This document shows positions 25,437-37,960 of a DNA stretch of 64,000 bases, piece by piece. The stretch spans positions 936,959-1,000,958 of the forward strand of contig VXAU01004424.1 in NCBI GenBank assembly GCA_013399695.1, read 5' to 3'. A program made the translations under genes and the position numbers. Under the pieces are notes generated by a model. That model was not told the DNA's origin. It saw only the letters and a list, made by a program, of their open reading frames with translations, and made no database searches. Source of the DNA: Formicarius rufipectus. Its lineage: Eukaryota; Chordata; Aves; Passeriformes; Formicariidae. Numbering within the stretch: the stretch's first letter is position 1; every line of letters starts with the position of its first letter.

Positions 25437-28400
25437 GATTTAGAAAGGTTTCCAAGTTTTCTGCTCTAATCCTTCACTAGGAAGAAACTAATTTCTCTTC
25501 TGCATTAAAAAAAATTTTGTTTTTTAAACTGTGTCAGAGTGGTAACTGTCTATATTATATGATTTTAATAGTGTTTCAGAACATTTAAATAACTCATATA
25601 TATGTAGTAGCTATTTAATGATTTCTTGAAACTTTACAGACTATGTATGGGCTAAGTTCTGGGCAAAAACAGTTCTGCTTTTGATTTTTTTAGCAGTGTT
25701 TTTACAATGTTCTCTGAGAAGAGTGGCAAGTTTCATATCAGCATCTAAGTTCCCTTGTTTCATACCCTACTGGTGTTCCTATTTGTTGCAGAAATAAGTA
25801 AGATTTGCCATACTGGATTTTAGATAGATAATTGCTCTGACTGATACTATCAGATGACCCTTGGGTGCCACTATTACTCATGAATTTTCAAAGGAAAACA
25901 TGAACCTTAGTGAGCATGAGTTCATGAGAAATGAGTGAAGTCTCTTCTGCTAAGTATTTGTACCTTTATAGTTTCCTTGATTTTTAAATGAGCTACTGTA
26001 ACATTTGAATTTAATCTCAAAATCTATTGTGCAACTAAACTGTTCTTGCCTTCTTCTGTGTGGTGGTTGGGTAGCAGCGTGCAGACTGTGCTTATGGTTG
26101 CTGCACTCTACTTCTAACAGGATGAAGGATGCTGCTGTGCTGCTGGCATAGCGCAGCAGTCCTGTGCTTATGCCATTTTCCACATATTAACCCTCTGGTT
26201 TGAGTCACCTCAACGAGGAAATGAACCATGGTAACTCCAAAGCTTTTTGTTTCACAACCCTTTTTCTATGAGTGGCTCATGTACCCACCCCAGCTTGACC
26301 TCCCCACAAAACCTCATCCCAGACTGCTGCTGTCAGCCTTGGTGCTGCTCTAAGAGTTGTGCTTGTGCTTGAGAGTTTTCCCAGCTGCTCAGCTGCTGCA
26401 GTACTTTTGGCTACTGGTTCTGCTGGCCAACTCTTGCAGCATCTTGACATTTTCTTTTAATTCTCCCCTATCCTCTGTTCAACCTCTGGCTCCAGACAAG
26501 GCTTTCAGAGGACTGATAGAAGCAGGAGGAACTAAAGCTCCATCTGAGTAGATCTGAGGGCAGAGAAGGAAGAAAGGCATCCCTTGAAAAGAAAGGGGGG
26601 AAAAAGCCATTACTAGTTCAAAAAAATTCTTTTGTTACAAATATTCCTGAGGCAACCAAAGATACTCATGTCTCATCTCTTTTTGCATTTGCAGGAAATC
26701 TACTAATGGGTCCAAACACTATGGGGCACACATAGATACTCCTGTTTCTAGTGATGTGATGAAAAATCTTTAAAGTTTCTGTATTAAACTGGACTAAAAA
26801 ATTGAGCTAAAAATGTAGAAATATAATTTGGCCATACAAAGTTGAAATATTACAGATATACTACTTTCTAATGTACTATTGTCAGCTTGAAATTATTATT
26901 CAAACATGTAGATTGGGTAACCAAAAAGAAAAGCATAGCTACCTATTATCTGTGGCCTGCTTGTTCTCTTGTTCCATCATCCTTTAAAAATTATTTCATT
27001 GAAAATACTTTTGCAGGCTGGCTGGCTGTTTTCCTGGAAAATAACTTCTGAATAAATAATAGGACTTGGTGGAAACTCCATGGAAACTGAGGGATTGTCA
27101 GCTCTGTTTCCAGCTGTTGTCCTCATCCACATCTCTGTTGTAACCACCTGATCTATCAAAGTGTAAGTCCAGCTTTTTCCTCTCTGATAGACTTCCAAGT
27201 CTTTCCCTTCACATTTCTACTGCACAGATTTTGATTAGGTTCTTTACAAGTCCGTGAACTTTATTCAGACGGAATGACTATCAGAAATTACCAGTTTTGT
27301 TGTAGTAGTTTGGCAAACCCCTTTGGTCTGAAGCTCCTTGGCCTCATGGACAGACTTAAATTGCAATACTGGAAAGGGAAGTTAGTCAAAATCAAGCATG
27401 TTTTTTTATTTTTTCATGATACTCTGGGTGGCTGTTTTTGCAAATGCTGGGCTCATTTTCCTCAGAGCTTCTAAGTCTAGAGTTCCCTGTAAGGTTTGGT
27501 TTCTAAGCCAGAGTATATATTTAATATAATAGCAGTATAATGAAATAAAAAGGAAAACATGGGGACTATAGAATAATTATATTTCACATGAAAAACTGAT
27601 TTTGTTTCTAATACCTTAAATACACCATTTTATTTTATATTTTATGTTTCTGTTTTCATAAAACAGAGCTAGTTGCATATTTTTATTTTACTCACTTGTA
27701 AAGACAGTGAGAGAAAGTAACACCCTGAAGGTTCTGGCAGAGGCTTCTGAAGATAGAAACTGCACAATAGGTGTGGTGTTCTTTCCTCTGGGTAATAATT
27801 CTGCAAGGCAGGGCAGTGTTGCTTCATGTGGGAATATCTCATTTTAACACTGCTAAATGAGTGGTTACATTATGATTTCTTTTCCCACTCAATATTGCCA
27901 AAACATTTTTGAAATGGGATTTCAGTAAAACAGGTCAGAATTTGTCACACACAAATAATTAGAAAAATAGAAGCAGCAACTTTTTAAAGAGAATTAAAAA
28001 TACCTGCATTTAATATATAGAGACACTAATCCTCCACTGGAGAGTAGGGAAAAGGCATGGCTGGCTGGGGGCTGTCCTCCTGTCTCTTGGACAGGAAGAA
28101 AGGAAAAATGTTCCTCCCATAGTTTTCTGAGAAATGAAATAGTGCCAGCAGACCTGGAACTCTAGTATTCTACTTTATTGCTGCACTAAATTGAATCCAG
28201 TAGTGGAGAGATATGCATTAGGACTGAGATAGTGTCAATGGAGTTTACTGCAACTTATTAAAAAGAAGACTTTTTTTGCAGTGCATCTGTATTAGAGCAA
28301 AACAAATAAACAATAACAACAAAACCAAAAGCTTTATATTTTTTTTTTGTTTCGAGCTTAATCTGAAAATATTTTGGTGAGCCACAAGTTGCTGGACCTG

Positions 28401-29045
28401 CTTGTCCTCTCAGCTCAGAGCTGTACCTGACCACAGGGGTGTAAAACTCTGCTGTCTCCTGTGTTGTCCAGCCCATATCCACTGGACTGCCTCAGAAACT
28501 TCAGCTTTGGTGAAGGCCTGCCAAGGAAGAGATGTTCCAGACAGACCATTTTACGTTCAACAATGCAGATTTTTTTTTTTTTGTCAAAAGTTGGTTGCAG
28601 AAGTAATTTTATAAATAGCTCTAGCTTGAATTCCTTTGCTTTTGCTATGGCACCAAGCATGGAGATAAGAGATACTATCTTTTAGTGTGACCTTGGACTA
28701 ACTCTAGCTTAAACAATAATTTTAATAGAGCTTGTAAGCTGAGTTTCACTTTTCTCACTGTTTATTTGTGATGCGGGTATCAGCTTGCTGGAGCTTGGCA
28801 ACATCCTTTCCCTGACAGTGGTGGGAACAGGCACTGTGACCCTGTGCCACATGGCTCCGGAGCAAGGCTTTGGGGGAAGTGACAGTGCCTGCTTGCTCTG
28901 GTTCTTCCCAAGACTATTGATCACTGCTGGAGACATAAAGTAGATTAAGTAGCTGTTGTATAATCATTCTTACTTTTGTGGTATACCAGGTGTACAAGAC
29001 TTACTGAAACCTCTTCTGCTGTCAAGCAATAAAATAATCACTCTT

Positions 29046-29158
29046 TCTGTAGATCCACTTTCAGGATCTACAGGAAGATCTGCTTACCAGGATCTACAGG
29101 AAGATCTGTAGATGCTGCTTTCAGGATCTACAGGAAGATCTGTAGATGCTGCTTACCA
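29046..29158. repeat. Tandem array of about 34-bp units
   Basis: A 21-base core (CAGGATCTACAGG then AAGATCTG) occurs at 29062-29082, 29088-29108 and 29122-29142. The last two copies belong to near-identical 34-base units at 29088-29121 and 29122-29155; the first is shorter, and a partial copy precedes it from 29046. Each unit contains a short inverted repeat (CTACAG...CTGTAG) and AGATCT words. The low divergence suggests recent duplication. Confidence 0.9.
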
Positions 29159-32100
29159 GGACATCAGCTGATTTTGCAGCCTTTGTTTCTGTGAGGAGAT
29201 TTGACAGATTTCATTCCTCTGTGTGTTTTTGTTTAATTTGTAAGCACTTAGTTTTCTGAAGAGATTTCTGTCTCTCTGCTGAGTTTTTTTCACAATCTAT
29301 GTAAGAAAAATTATCTAAATATGTGGAATTTGGCTGGCAAATGGAGGGAAGACGATTAATGTCTGCAAGGGCCAAGACACTGAGGAAGGAAAAGAATTTT
29401 CTAGGAGTATCCAATAGCTTATACTAGACTCAAGAATAACTAAAACAGAGCAAAAATGTATTTTTGGACTAGTATAAGGAAAAAGCTTCCCAGAAGCTTT
29501 GTAGAAGAGACTCCAGAAATAAAACCCTTATGCCTCATCATTTACAGAGTTCTCTGGAATTCTGCGGGTGGAAGCATGCAGTAGGACAGAAAAGATAACC
29601 CAAGACTCATGACTGAAGTTGTCTAGGAGGAAATAAATTTGTTATTGGTGTCATCTGTGTAATGGCAGTCTACAAACAGAAAACAAGACTAAAGGAAAGA
29701 CATCACCGATGTCCGGATAGAATTTCAGCTTAAAAGTCTAATCTGCTGTTGTATCTGTAGAGATGAACCCTGGAGATATGGCACCAAGGAATTCCAGTGC
29801 CTGGAGGGCTCTGCAAAACAGCATTATCTGCCTGCAGAATAAGACCTGTGTCGAGACCCAGCTTCAGCTTGTATCCACTAAGTAAGGGTGCAGATAACAC
29901 AGTCCTGGGTGTCCAGATGTTTTATCTGGAGCTTTGGGAGACTTAGTTGCTGATGGTAAACACCTATGTGCTTGAACTCTCCCATTCAATGCCTTTGTCC
30001 TGTTCTAAAAAGTGTCAGAGATACCTCCCTCTTTAAATACTAGTGAAAGAGAGACTACTGGTGAAAGAGAGACTCCTGGCAGTTTCAAAGAGCACTCGCC
30101 AGCCCAGGATCAGGTACACAGGGTGCTGGTGCATGTTCAGGCATCCTTACCCAGTACTAGAACGGACTTGTCTGCCTGACTAACCTGATCTGTGAGTAGA
30201 GAAGAAACTGCCCTTCCCCTTAATGTTTTAGAGTAACTTGTCTGAAAATGGTTGACTGTTGAAAGTGTCTGTGGCTTGGCCTCCTAGTCCCTTTCTAGGA
30301 AAATGAGAAGTCTTTGCAAACAGGGTGATTACAGACAACGCAAAACAAACTCCAAATCTATGTTTGCTGTCTTGTTATGGGACTAGTGTACAGAAGCTGT
30401 ACAGAAAACTGCTTGGGGTCACATTATTTTAGTTTTGGACATTTGCTTGCTCAGGTATGGAACGTCCAAGGCTTCTATTTTTAAGAAATGTAACTTAAAT
30501 ATCTCCACTCCATAACTTACTCAGGAAACATATTTGAAGTTATGTAAAATCTGCACTGTTGAAATGAAGATGTGACATCAGTAGCAACCTCTGTACTGTT
30601 TTCTGAGACAGTCTTACATGAATTTTAGTACATGCAATCATTCAGTTTTTCCACTGAAGGATCAAAAATGCACACTGTGTTGGAGATGCAGCCACACAAT
30701 AAAGTTATCTGTTTTTAAGATGTGAAATTGTACAGTATGAGGCTTTAAGACCTGCATTGACAGCAGTACTCCTTAGTTTCTCCTTAAATCCACCTTAGAA
30801 ACTCTGCATGCAGAGGGACAGCTTTTCTTCTCTGTTTCCATACCTTCTCATCTCTTTCTTTCTTACTTCCTTTTCTATTGTTCTTCCACATCATCTTCCC
30901 CCACCGTTCATTCCACTCAACGCATTCTACCAGCCTGAGTGCAAAAATATTTTAAAAATCCTGAAGGAGTCTTACAGGATGGAAACAGCAGGAAATGAGG
31001 GTGCAGAAACAAAGAGGAAGTTCTTACTCATGAAATGGTGTGGCACTATCAACAAGAAGGAAAAAAATATGGTGAAGAGAGAAAGAATGTGCAAGCCTAA
31101 AATCCAGCCTGCGCTGGGGCCATTCCTCTTCTGCTTCTTCCTAGCTTTTGTCTTGCTGAACTGAGGACTTTGGCCTTTATCCCTACTGTTAATGAACAGG
31201 AGAAACATAAAACCCCGGGAAGCTATAGCCTACACCGAAAAGGATCTATATAATATGCTTATTTTTGAAGGACATCAAGAAGTAACCTTTGAACTGAAGT
31301 TTACTCTAGTAAATAAGACAAGAACTTGAGTCTTGAGATTGGATCGTGAGAGTAAATATTTTTGCTAGAAATATTTTTTACATTCCAGAAATAACTGGTG
31401 ATTTATGTGAGCTGTAGATATGCCACCCATTCTAAATCACTATATTTTTCCTTTCAAAATGTAGTGTTCGTTGCTCTTCTAAATCTTTAATATTTTAAAT
31501 AAGACTTATAACAACTTTCCTGTTGGACATGTACTATTTTCCAGCTCACAATTATTTTATTCAGAATGATTTTGTTTTTCCTTACCAGCTACTCTGAGCA
31601 TGTCTGTCTTTTGCTTACTGCTGTAATTAGTGTTAAATGAAAATGACCGAATACACAGAAAGGTTTTCAGTACATGCCTAGGAAGGCTCTGTGGTTAACT
31701 GGAGTTGAGCTCTGTGGTGTCATGGTTATGTTCCTTGTAATATCTGAAGTAGATAGGGGAGAGCTAGTTTACACATATCTGCACATCAGCCAAAATCACT
31801 GCAGAAGCTACAGCTGACCCACACCTGGGTCTTCTTCAAGCCAACTTGAATTTAAGATACCTTAGTTACTGTACTAAAATCAAGTTGTTGCAGATTACAT
31901 CTACGAAATTGTTTTAATTTTTTTATAATAAGAAAAAAAGTATCTTTGTTTGTCAGATGTGATTTCATTTTATAACACAGAAGACCTATATACCTCTCAC
32001 CAATCTGGGAAGATTTCATGTTTGTGCAACCATAATATCACATTTAATGAGTCTGTGGATATGTCAATGAAAGAGATTCATAATGTGAGAATAGAACTAA

Positions 32101-32321
32101 GATACTTTACTCAGCACGGCTTTGTGCTGAAACAACTGACCTGATGGAGCACTGAAAGGACTTCTTTCACACACTTGTCCTCCATTGTGTTCTGCAGGGG
32201 CCTTCAGAGCATTAGAAGTATCTGACACAATTCCTGCTTTGTAGCAGTCCTGCTTACACCAAGTTGGGTCCAAAGTAGCTGAAATACTGAGTCTGTTACA
32301 GTGAAAGAGGCTCTTTATTCT
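29159..32321. other. AT-rich non-coding DNA
   Basis: No recognisable exon. A 118-codon frame at 30808-31164 (plus) begins with a Phe/Leu/Ser-rich stretch from a TTC/CTT-rich segment and shows no domain. An 18-bp tandem duplication at 30038 is listed separately. Confidence 0.65.
30038..30073. repeat. 18-bp tandem duplication
   Basis: Two adjacent 18-base units, TACTAGTGAAAGAGAGAC and TACTGGTGAAAGAGAGAC, differ at one base. A local duplication with no evident function. Confidence 0.9.
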
Positions 32322-32600
32322 TAGACTGTAAAGCCATAAGGGGATCCTTGAGATCATCTAGTTTATCTCCTACATAACACCAGCCTTGCATAAATGCCTG
32401 TTTGAATAAAGCATATATTTCAGAGAGCTTTTCACTCTTTGCTTGAAAGCCTCAGCTGATTGGGAATCCACCACAGCCAGCTCTTGCATGTTCTTTCAGT
32501 GCTTGCAATTTGCAGCCTGAAGTCTGTTGCCAATGTACAGCCCAGATCACACTGCTTCTGTTTCCAATCTGCTCTTGTTTCCTCTGGACTGCAACCAACT
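32322..32600 (-). mobile_element. Ancient CR1/L3-like LINE 3' fragment
   Basis: Plus-strand words such as GAGATCATCTAGTTTATCTC, ACATAACACCAGCC, AAAGCATATATTTCAGAGAG and GAATCCACCACAGCC match, in order and spacing, the reverse complement of an old CR1-type LINE family found across reptiles and birds. The match is diverged with small indels, so the copy is old. It is 5'-truncated and encodes nothing intact. Confidence 0.7.
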
Positions 32601-34350
32601 CACGTTTTTTACTTTTTCTTGTACAGTAGATAGAACAAAATGCAGACTAGAATAATACTATATGTTTAGAGAAAACACTTGTAAAAATATTAACATTCTA
32701 TTTCTATGAACTTTTATTAAAACGTGTGCTGCTAAACTCCTAATATAAATTTTCAAGATTTACCATGGAATGTTAGTGAGAAGTATTTAGGTGTGCATAT
32801 GTTACAAGTGCAGGTAAACCCCAAGGGCATTTTCAAGCTTGTAGAAATTTGACTCTGAGCTCTCAATGCCTTTGGAAGGAACGGCTCTTTGTCATTTCAC
32901 TCATTTCCCATCAGTCCAGTACAATTAGAATAGGTCAACATCCCATGGAGGTACACGTGTAGCTCTGAAAATGGTCAAGCCGAATTAGCATTCAACTGGT
33001 CCCAAGCACAGGACTCTGATGCCTGAAGTTGCTTCTCACTGTCTGTCCTTTTGTGTAAGACAGGTGTGTTCAAACATTCCCATGCTGTTAGGAAGTTTGC
33101 TATCACTCTTCATTAATTTGATGATATTAACTTCTCCTGTGATGTCACTAAAAATCCATTTCAAGCAACAAATACAAAATGAGCAACTAGAGTTCTGAGT
33201 AACATAAAAAATTATGACTATGTACAAAAGAGAGAAAAAGTATTTAAATATACTTCCATTAGTTATATGCAGCTGTTACAACAAACTGCCAACACACACG
33301 CACAGCTTTGCAGCAGTATTTTTGGAGGTGTATTTCCTGTAAGCCAGAATATGGATTTAGACAGTGCTAAAATTTTTTCATCAGTTTGCTTATAATGGCA
33401 TCCTGGAAAAAGTTATTACCTAACTCAAATTGACTGGAATGTTTGGTAGGGCAGGAATTTAATTTGAAACTGAAAAATAAGATATCAGAAATTACTATTA
33501 CATTTCCCTTAAAGAACCCGTGAATGTATCAGTTCCTCCTCCCCTCTTTTTTTTTTTTTTTTTTTACTCAAAGCTGAAGAACTTTCTTGATTAATGATAA
33601 TTGCAGGCATAAATTCTGCTCTCAAGGCATCTATTTTTCCATCTCAGATTGGTCCCTGCAACTATATTGAAACATACTTTCTTATGTGAGGCAAAGAGGA
33701 GAAACAGGGAAGAGATGTCCAGGATTCTTTTCTTTTAGGATGGCCATCCTGGAGGATTGGAATACCATAACTTTCATCCAGTTACTCAGAGTCTATTGAT
33801 ACAAACAGGAGTAAATGAAAAACAAATAAAACTACTTATTTAGGTAGTTGGAAAAAGGTAACATGAAATGCATAACATGCAAAAATATACAAAAGGAAAT
33901 GAAAGTTAAAAAAACCCCTAACACTCATATCTGCCAAGGGCTCTGGTTAGCACTGAATGTCCTTTCTCCCTGAATGAGTCATCTCAAGACCTGGTGGGTG
34001 CTTTACACTGGTCTCAATTCTACAACTTGAGGTTGCTTTCTCAGAACAGTTCCCTCCTAGAGGGCCCCTAGGTATTCTTCCTATCCCACTTCAGAGTCAA
34101 GGCTCCCTTCCCCAACCCTATGTCAGCTAGTTTTTATTAATACAAGCAAGGAAGGGTTTGCACCCTTTTGCCAGTAAACTGGCACGTACAGCATCCTGCT
34201 TAGGTGAGTTTAGGATTGAACCTCAGTCAGATAATCATGGGCACAGTTCTCTTTTCCAAAAAAGCTGTGCCAATTACTGGCAGTAGGCAGGAAATTGAAA
34301 CTTCACATCTTTTCAGTTAAATCAGTTAAATAACAGCACAGAAGCTAGAG
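32601..34350. other. Non-coding DNA between two CR1 copies
   Basis: AT-rich sequence with no recognisable exon. It contains a 19-base T run at 33547 and nothing else I can name. Confidence 0.65.
33547..33565. repeat. Poly(T) run, 19 bases
   Basis: Nineteen consecutive T residues after a CCTCCCCTC stretch; the longest mononucleotide run in the window. No attached element is recognised. Confidence 0.9.
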
Positions 34351-34645
34351 TCATAGAATTATAGAATCATTCAGGTTGGGTAAGACCTTTAAGACCAACA
34401 ACTGCAAATATTAACCCATCACAGCCAAGATGTCCCTAAGAGCCATATCTACACATTTTGTAAATACCTCCAGGGATGGTGACTCAACCACTTCCATGGG
34501 CAGCCTGTTCCAAAGCTTGACAATTCTTTTGGTGAAGCTATTTTTCCTAATATCCAGTTTGAACCTCCCATGGTGCACCTTGGGGCCATTTCCTCTTGTT
34601 CTACTGCTTGTTACTTGGGAGAAGAGATCAAACCCCACTTTGCTC
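34351..34645 (-). mobile_element. CR1 LINE, 3' end with end of ORF2 and 3' UTR
   Basis: The plus strand begins TCATAGAATTATAGAATCAT, then TCAGGTTGGG, the reverse complement of the CR1 3' end, which terminates in repeated ATTCTATGA-like octamers. Reading leftward on the minus strand, the element carries the last part of the reverse-transcriptase frame followed by a short 3' UTR. It is 5'-truncated at about 34,645. No poly(A) tail is expected for CR1 and none is seen. Confidence 0.95.
34411..34638 (-). pseudogene. C-terminal remnant of CR1 ORF2 (reverse-transcriptase protein)
   Basis: A 75-codon open frame contains RFKLDIRKNSFTKRIVKLWN and RLPMEVVESPSLEVF, the well-known C-terminal motif of CR1 ORF2, whose consensus is close to RFRLDIRKNFFT..VV.HWNRLP.EVVESPSLEVFK. 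ORF2 encodes an endonuclease and reverse transcriptase that copies the LINE RNA into the genome; only the tail beyond the catalytic domains remains, so no activity is possible. The frame is still open, which points to a relatively young copy or to chance. Confidence 0.92.
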
Positions 34646-35258
34646 CTCTAAGCACTTTCTCTTGTTCTTCTCGCCCCACCCCGCCCCAGAATTAAAACAG
34701 GCCCACGGCAAGTACAGAAGCAATAAAGCATAGGAAGTTGTAATAGGAAGATTTATTTTTCTCTGGGATTCTAGGTCTCTTGGGACAGGGAAAAAATATT
34801 TATAGCTATACAAAGAGCAAAAGTGAGGACTTGATTTTACTGATAAAGTGAAGCACAGGTCTTTTAACAGAATCTCTGTGATAGGTAATTATATCACTTG
34901 AATCTTGTCCCAGCAGTTGTTTTTTGAACTGCAGAAGCTGCTGAACCGAGTGGGCTTTACTTCGCATGCCACTCTGTTATTTCATATTCCACCAAAATGG
35001 CAGTATTCCCTTGCTTCTCGATACTCCACTAAATAAAGTATCTGTTTGCTTTCTGAAGCTGCTAAGTTAGGCAGAGTTATAAATAGAAAAATAATTCTGA
35101 CAGAGGAAGCGGGGTGAGGTTTTATTGGCAAGGTTATCTGCCCTGTGGGGGTTTATAGCGTACTTAGGCTCATGTTTTTGCTCAGTCCTTTAGTCACATT
35201 CCAGGCTGATGCCTTGAAACTAATTTTTGCCTTCTGAACCTAAAAAGCAGTAATACAG
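34646..35258. other. Non-coding DNA left of the small CpG patch
   Basis: No recognisable exon or repeat. The stretch becomes less AT-rich towards the CpG patch. A TTTATAG word at about 35,152 is a weak TATA-like candidate if the patch is a plus-strand promoter. Confidence 0.5.
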
Positions 35259-35494
35259 CGGTTGTTGTGTGCCATCTAGCGTTGCCCACACGAAGTAGAG
35301 CTCCTGAGCAGGGCTGCCTGCGCTCCCCGGGACGGATGTCCCACCTCTTGCCCGTGGTAGGACCATGGCAATCCTGTCTGCCGTGCGCAGCGCTGGCGGG
35401 GCAGCAACTCGGAAGCCTGGGTGTCCTCGGTGCTGCTGGCACCAGGGCTGGGAACGGGAAGGAGGAAAGGGGACGGTGTCGGGCGGAGGGAGCG
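35259..35494. promoter_or_regulatory. Small CpG-rich patch, possible alternative promoter
   Basis: I count 18 CpG dinucleotides in about 236 bases of GC-rich DNA, against one every few hundred bases in the flanks. That is close to the number expected without CpG loss, which usually means germline-unmethylated DNA such as a promoter or strong enhancer. It is GC-rich in every frame, so the 82- and 113-codon frames crossing it on opposite strands are not good evidence of coding. It lies about 600 bases right of a CR1 but matches no part of a CR1 that I know. Confidence 0.5.
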
Positions 35495-36530
35495 CTAAAA
35501 CAGCTGTTTCAGATTATAGATAGATACCACAGTTTAAATATCACCTCCAGTTTGCACTGGAGTATAATCATTACTGGAACACATCACAAGCAGAACGCAC
35601 TAGACTAATAGCATATCAGTGCTGTGGCAGTGCCTGAAACAGAAATTTGGCTTAAAGGAAATGGACTGAATGTCCCTGTGCTGCAGCTGGGTAGAGTGTA
35701 AGTCTAACACAGACTCAGATCCTGTTTTGGTACTGCATGGGCCTCATGTCCAGGGTCCCTGCAGGACACACGATCCTCACAACCAGAACAGCATTCTACA
35801 CACTTCATCTCTGTAAACTATTTTGGTTGAGTCAGTTGCTTTTCCAGTACATCTGTTTTTATCAACCCCAAAATAACTAAAGCAAATACCTTGAGAGGGG
35901 TGTCATAGTAAGGGACTGATTTTAAATGGTGTAAACAAAACATGGCTGGAGAGTTCAGAAACTTGTAGGCAATGCAGTAACACTGGGGTGGTTTGAACTT
36001 TGCCAAGGTTATAAGCAAAAGTCTGTGAAAATTCAGAAAATGGAATTCACATGGCCCAAGTCTCTGACAACTAAGCCTTGGAACTTGTCATGTAGCTTTG
36101 GTGTTGCTTATGTGAGTTTTGTGGATGACCACATTTGAAATCACACATTGTTCTGTGCATTATTGAGGAAGTGAGGTGTTGAGAAAGGGGACATTAAATG
36201 GAATTGAAAACATTTGAATCAGAGAAAAGAAAACAAAACTACTGGGTGTGGGGAGGGAAGGAAGCAGACCTGAGCAGCAAGTCTAAGTTCAAGCCGGATT
36301 TTGACTGGCCATATTTTTATCAGGCCCCTTTATTCCAGTTTAGGTAAATATAAGTGGTTTTTTTTAAGAGATAATTCTTTCCAAAGGAAAGTCAGCTTAA
36401 GCAAATGTAGATAAACCATGTAGAAAGCGACAGAACTCATAACTAATTTTCTGGGCATTCTATTATTGTAGGGAAAGTTCAGAAGGAAAATTCCTATTAG
36501 TAGAATGGTAATTAAAGTGCTTACTGTTGC

Positions 36531-36547
36531 AAAAAAAAAAAAAAAAA
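36531..36547. repeat. Poly(A) run, 17 bases
   Basis: Seventeen consecutive A residues. A simple repeat without an attached retroposed body. Confidence 0.9.
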
Positions 36548-37379
36548 GATTCAAGAAGAGCAATTGCTAAAATCACTAGGAAGAGTTGAACTGCCTGACA
36601 TTAAGAGTGTATATTCTTGTTTTTGGGATCCTTCAGAAATCCAAGGCAATCTACTGTGTGCATGCAGTGAATCCACTTGATAAAAGCAGTAACTGGAAAT
36701 ACTTGTGGTGATGACCGCATATGAAAATGTTTCAGATTTAGAAGCTGACCTCACAGGCAGTACAAAGCCCAAAACAGGCAAATTTACACCTTGATATCAG
36801 TGACATCTTTTATTTCAATTGCTTTTGGCCCCTACAACCTCTGTTCATCCCCTTTTTAATATCATAATAAATATTTCTTTCCTCCCAGTGCTTACCACTT
36901 TCAGTAGTTAAAGCAAGAAGTTAAACAGGCTTTGCAAAAATTGATTTAAAAAAAAAAATCAATGCACCTGAACTAGCCTCAGAGATATCTCTTGTAGACA
37001 AAAGAATAAGTATGTGCCTCTTTTTACTAACCACTTGTGCATTCTTTGGATTTAAATCAAAATTCTATTGGAAATTCAAGATTCTTTTTCTCTTAAACAT
37101 AGCTTCTCTAAATCATGGATTGTGTCTCTGACTTTTCCAATTAGTTTGTTATTGACCAGAATATCTAGTCAAAGATTCATGTGCAACCCACATTCCCTTT
37201 GCTGCTTCCATGATCCATCGGGTGAGTCACTGCTTAGTAATGTCTCCCCTGGAATTCGAACAGAAGAAAACCTGGGGAGGGGTTATTTCTAAGAGGACTC
37301 TAGATGAATAGGTGATCATCATTAAGTCTGTGCAAAGGGAGGAGTTTCTCTTGTCACATCCTGTCTTTGAGTAAAAAAT

Positions 37380-37960
37380 GGTAATTAAAGACAGCAGAGG
37401 ATACCAGCAAACTCCACACCAAGGTAGTGTGTGAAAGACATAACTATACACTGACAATGTCACACAGAGGCTGTGCCCACTATCAAAAGGAATTTGTGAA
37501 CTGTGTATGTCGATTTATCCAAACTTTTACACTATGTAGTCTTTTTAATTTTTTGTCTGTGTGTGCGGTGTGCACAATGCAACTGCCAGCTGATGGGGCC
37601 GGGCACTTCCTTGTATACAATGTTAATTACGGGGAAAAAATAAACATCGCACACAGCAGCATAGAATGATAAAGCAGCCAGTTTCCTAAATGAAAGATGA
37701 GATAAAGCTTGGGTCTGTAACTCAGGAAACACATCAGCGTTTTCATCACACGCAGCCTGGAATGCTGGCTATAAACAATGGGCTGGAAATGTAAGGGGAG
37801 GAAAGGAGAGAATTACTTAGTCTAAACAATTTATCTAAGGAAAGTTTAATGAGCTACTCCTGTGTTTCAGTGCAAACGTGGGGGTTTAGCTCAAACGAGC
37901 ACATTCTTTACAGCAGTGCCTTTGGGATTGTTAGCAGCTGTGGAAGGGGCAATAGCAAGA
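37380..37960. promoter_or_regulatory. Motif-dense stretch, candidate enhancer
   Basis: Within about 580 bases there are TAATTA (37624-37629), two GATA words (TGATAA at 37667-37672 and AGATAA at 37700-37705), SOX-like ACAATGG (37775-37781) and a second ACAAT word near 37,825. Scattered CpGs survive although the stretch is not GC-rich. This texture is typical of conserved non-coding enhancers, but individual words of this length occur by chance. No alignment was available. Confidence 0.22.

Larger units (their letters stand above)
17935..29045. other. AT-rich non-coding DNA
   Basis: Eleven kilobases without a recognisable gene or recent mobile element. Frames up to 127 codons (minus, 18104-18487) are rich in Phe, Cys and Trp, typical of random translation. 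A patch near 18.96-19.1 kb is GC-richer but has few CpGs. A MEF2-like word at 24.1 kb and a palindromic microsatellite at 25.4 kb are listed separately. Confidence 0.65.

Noticed and set aside
34430..34651. 73-codon plus-strand frame
   Set aside because: It is the antisense reading of the CR1 ORF2 remnant on the minus strand.
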